Below the pieces are notes generated by a model. The model was not told the origin of the DNA, ran no database searches, and saw only the letters and a program-made list of their open reading frames with translations. 5,597 bases of DNA, taken from Sphingomonadaceae bacterium (lineage in GTDB: Bacteria; Pseudomonadota; Alphaproteobacteria; Sphingomonadales; Sphingomonadaceae). Each line of letters starts with the position of its first letter. Within the stretch, counting starts at the first letter, position 1. The position numbers and the translations under genes were made by a program. This document shows, piece by piece, positions 5,231 through 5,597 of this stretch. The stretch lies in assembly GCA_004282995.1 (NCBI GenBank), contig SHLU01000156.1, positions 1 through 5,597 on the forward strand, written 5' to 3'.

Positions 5231-5597
5231 GTGACGGCACCCGTTCGCTTCCCCCGCTTTTTCGTAACGAGCCCCGCGCCGTGCCCTTATCTGCCGGGTA
5301 AGACCGAACGAAAGGTCTTTACCGAGCTCAAGGGCCCACATGCCGACCAGCTTAACGAAGCACTCGGACGGATTGGTTTCCGCCGCAGTCAGACGGTAGC
5401 CTACCGGCCGAGCTGTATCGATTGCCAGGCCTGCGTTTCGGTTCGTGTTGGGGCCGGTGAATTCGCACCTTCCAACTCGCAGAAGCGGACGCTCAAACGC
5501 AACAGCGACTTGGTGCGTACCGAATGTCGTCCTTGGGCGACGTCCGAGCAGTTCGACCTGCTGCCGATTGTTGTAAATCACCTCCTCCTCGGCATCG
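5231..5597 (+). CDS. bpt: Aminoacyl-tRNA-protein transferase Bpt (Ate1-like), N-terminal part
   Basis: Bpt transfers leucine from leucyl-tRNA to proteins with N-terminal Asp or Glu, marking them for degradation by the ClpS/ClpAP N-degron route; it acts in the cytoplasm. The window holds 122 codons and ends inside the gene (usual length about 240-260). Seen: the family N-terminus FPRFFVTSPAPCPYLPG (7-23, with C18), then TERKVFTEL, the cysteine cluster YRPSCIDCQAC (58-68), and the conserved FAPSNSQKRTLKRN block (78-91) and CRPWAT (99-104). These identify the Ate1 N-terminal domain followed by the start of the C-terminal acyltransferase domain. The GTG at 5231 is the best start because it yields the usual VTAPVRFPRFF beginning; AGGAG (5213-5217) is 13 bases away, longer than ideal. 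Residues after L111 (PIVVNHLLLGI) do not resemble the RY...RH...GG(G)M stretch I expect there; see findings. Confidence 0.88.
   Translation, partial: MTAPVRFPRFFVTSPAPCPYLPGKTERKVFTELKGPHADQLNEALGRIGFRRSQTVAYRPSCIDCQACVSVRVGAGEFAPSNSQKRTLKRNSDLVRTECRPWATSEQFDLLPIVVNHLLLGI

Noticed and set aside
5219..5581. Minus-strand 120-codon open frame opposite bpt
   Set aside because: Complete antisense overlap with a clearly recognisable Bpt N-terminal domain; no ribosome site or domain seen.

Overview
The window looks like an ordinary chromosomal segment of an alphaproteobacterium, most likely a sphingomonad of the Erythrobacter / Porphyrobacter type. The evidence is the GC-rich coding sequence, the wording of the TatC, threonine ammonia-lyase and Bpt proteins, and two small signal-peptide proteins with an acidic tail of the form DDxxP(V/I)S(A/P), a type I associate with sphingomonads from memory. 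No mobile element, CRISPR array, rRNA or tRNA was seen. No gap between genes exceeds 300 bases.

Layout from left to right. (1) Bases 1-272 (+) hold the C-terminal end of tatC, the core subunit of the twin-arginine export machine, followed by a hairpin. (2) Converging on it from the minus strand are two short genes, at 452-673 and 847-1056. They are paralogues of each other: each encodes a signal peptide, a short linker with an APVE motif, one hydrophobic segment and an acidic C-terminus. The left one ends in a textbook intrinsic terminator and is preceded by a sequence resembling a general-stress (EcfG-type) promoter. The right one has a more housekeeping-like promoter. (3) Bases 1172-3732 (-) form a two-gene operon: a beta-hydroxyacid dehydrogenase followed, through an ATGA stop/start overlap, by an exported metal-dependent amidohydrolase of the YtcJ/Amidohydrolase_3 type. 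(4) Divergent from this operon, 3819-5072 (+) encodes a threonine ammonia-lyase with a C-terminal ACT domain. (5) After an AT-rich gap with CtrA-like TTAACC motifs comes the 5' part of bpt (5231 to the window edge), the bacterial Ate1-like aminoacyl-tRNA-protein transferase.

The genes do not form one obvious pathway. TatC is for protein export, IlvA for isoleucine precursor supply or threonine breakdown, Bpt for N-degron tagging. The dehydrogenase-amidohydrolase pair looks like a small catabolic operon with unknown substrate. The least described content is the tandem pair of tiny membrane proteins and their apparently different promoters. The other observations are short candidate regulatory motifs of low to moderate weight.
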